DNA of 64,000 nucleotides from assembly GCA_963747535.1 (NCBI GenBank), contig CAVVFX010000021.1, positions 124,001 through 188,000 on the forward strand, written 5' to 3'. The notes beneath the pieces were generated by a model that did no database searches, was not told the DNA's origin, and worked only from the letters and a program-made list of their open reading frames with translations. Made by a program: the position numbers and the translations under genes. Shown here piece after piece: positions 63,349-64,000 of this stretch (position 1 is the first letter of the stretch; every line of letters starts with the position of its first letter). The DNA comes from CAVVFX01 sp963747535 (lineage in GTDB: Bacteria; Acidobacteriota; Terriglobia; Bryobacterales; Bryobacteraceae).

Positions 63349-64000
63349 AGGGGCGCAGCGCCTCCGGAATCACGATGCTCCCGTCGCGCTGCTGGTAATT
63401 CTCCACTATCGCGACCCACGTCCGGCCGACTGCCAGCCCGCTTCCGTTAATGGTGTGGGCAAACTCCGCCTTGGCCTTCCCGCTCTTACAGCGAATCTCC
63501 GCCCGGCGTGCCTGGAAGGCCACAAAATTCGAGCACGACGAGATCTCTTTATAGGCATTCTGCCCCGGCAGCCACACCTCGATGTCGTACGTCTTGGCGG
63601 AGGAAAATCCCATGTCCCCGGTGCACAGCACCACGGTCCGGAACGGCAATCCCAGCCGCACCAGAATATCCTCCGCGTCCGCTGTCAGCTTGTCATGTTC
63701 CGCGAAGCTCTGATCCGGCCGGGTAAATTTCACCAGTTCCACTTTCTGAAACTGGTGTTGCCGGATGATGCCCCTCACATCGCGCCCATACGACCCCGCC
63801 TCGCTGCGGAAACACGACGTGAACGCGCAGAGGCTGATCGGCAGACTGTCGGCGTCCAGCGTCTCCTGACGGTACAAATTGGTGACCGGCACTTCGGCTG
63901 TCGGAATCAGCCATAAATCATGTTTCTCGCATTTGAACAAATCCTCGCCGAATTTCGGCAGATTTCCAGTGCCGTAGAGACTCGCCGAGTTTACCAGGTA
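63305..64000 (-). CDS. serS: Serine--tRNA ligase (partial, 5' end outside window)
   Basis: The C-terminal 231 residues of seryl-tRNA synthetase; the frame continues past the right edge, where it reads YLVNSASLYGTGNLPKFGED before LFKCEKHD. Class II motif 2 is CFRSEAGSYGRDVRGIIRQHQFQKVELV (in parts) and motif 3 is NGSGLAVGRTWVAIVENYQQ with IVIPEALRPFM. The N-terminal tRNA-binding coiled coil and motif 1 lie outside. The stop TAG is at 63307-63305, overlapping the GGDEF remnant antisense. Confidence 0.95.
   Translation of the reverse strand, partial: YLVNSASLYGTGNLPKFGEDLFKCEKHDLWLIPTAEVPVTNLYRQETLDADSLPISLCAFTSCFRSEAGSYGRDVRGIIRQHQFQKVELVKFTRPDQSFAEHDKLTADAEDILVRLGLPFRTVVLCTGDMGFSSAKTYDIEVWLPGQNAYKEISSCSNFVAFQARRAEIRCKSGKAKAEFAHTINGSGLAVGRTWVAIVENYQQRDGSIVIPEALRPFMNGERIDPKGKLV

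Overview
The window looks like chromosomal DNA of a soil acidobacterium of the Solibacter/Bryobacter type. This is inferred from several traits: moderately high GC; Oar-like TonB-dependent receptors with an N-terminal carboxypeptidase-regulatory domain; Tat-exported Gfo/Idh/MocA, SMP-30 and amidohydrolase enzymes; a DUF1549/DUF1501/WD40/PPC gene set shared with planctomycetes; YncE-like/phosphoesterase fusions; and many short palindromic intergenic repeats. No 16S or tRNA gene is present to confirm the placement. About 41 protein genes are supported. I see no rRNA, tRNA, CRISPR array, insertion sequence or prophage.

Layout. 1-7.8 kb: a secreted beta-helix protein cut by the left edge, an SMP-30 lactonase, a zinc-type CDF exporter, rmuC, and a three-gene unit of GntR (YtrA-type) regulator, ABC ATPase and permease with a palindromic operator-like site. 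7.9-16.5 kb: proteostasis and RNA core genes tig-clpX-lon (clpP is absent from its usual place), engB overlapping rho, then an Rpn-like nuclease gene. 16.6-28.8 kb: metabolic genes: nadE translationally coupled to a beta-propeller phosphoesterase, a GH57 glycosidase, a SYLF protein, an EgtD-like histidine methyltransferase, a ROK kinase/xylulokinase pair and a dicarboxylate/amino-acid symporter. 28.8-34.4 kb: a minus-strand run of two M16 peptidase-like proteins (one catalytic, one with no zinc motif), a MoxR AAA+ ATPase, and a 611-residue protein with a TraB/ChaN-like N-terminus; the last two overlap. 35-38.5 kb: a nucleotidyltransferase/small-protein pair, pnp and rpsO. 39-46.5 kb: a stand-alone NRPS-like A-PCP-TE protein whose specificity code reads close to asparagine, a PDC-lactonase-like amidohydrolase and an Oar-type receptor. 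46.9-59 kb: the DUF1549-DUF1501-WD40-PPC operon, ilvD and a large lipoprotein with a CxxCH motif, propeller and TPRs. 59.4-64 kb: a RidA-like protein with a class II DAHP synthase, a Gfo/Idh/MocA oxidoreductase, a GGDEF remnant and the 3' part of serS.

Neighbouring genes often share a start/stop overlap (ATGA or GTGA at GntR/ABC, nadE/phosphoesterase, the M16 pair, DUF1501/WD40 and WD40/PPC), so several units are probably translated in a coupled way. The intergenic DNA carries at least five recurrent repeat families (called A to E here). Copies of two of them run into coding sequence: the signal-peptide region of the WD40 gene and the C-terminus of the Rpn-like gene. The most interesting candidates are the MoxR/TraB-like pair, the single-module Asn-type NRPS-like gene, the RidA-like/DAHP synthase pair and the exapted palindromes.
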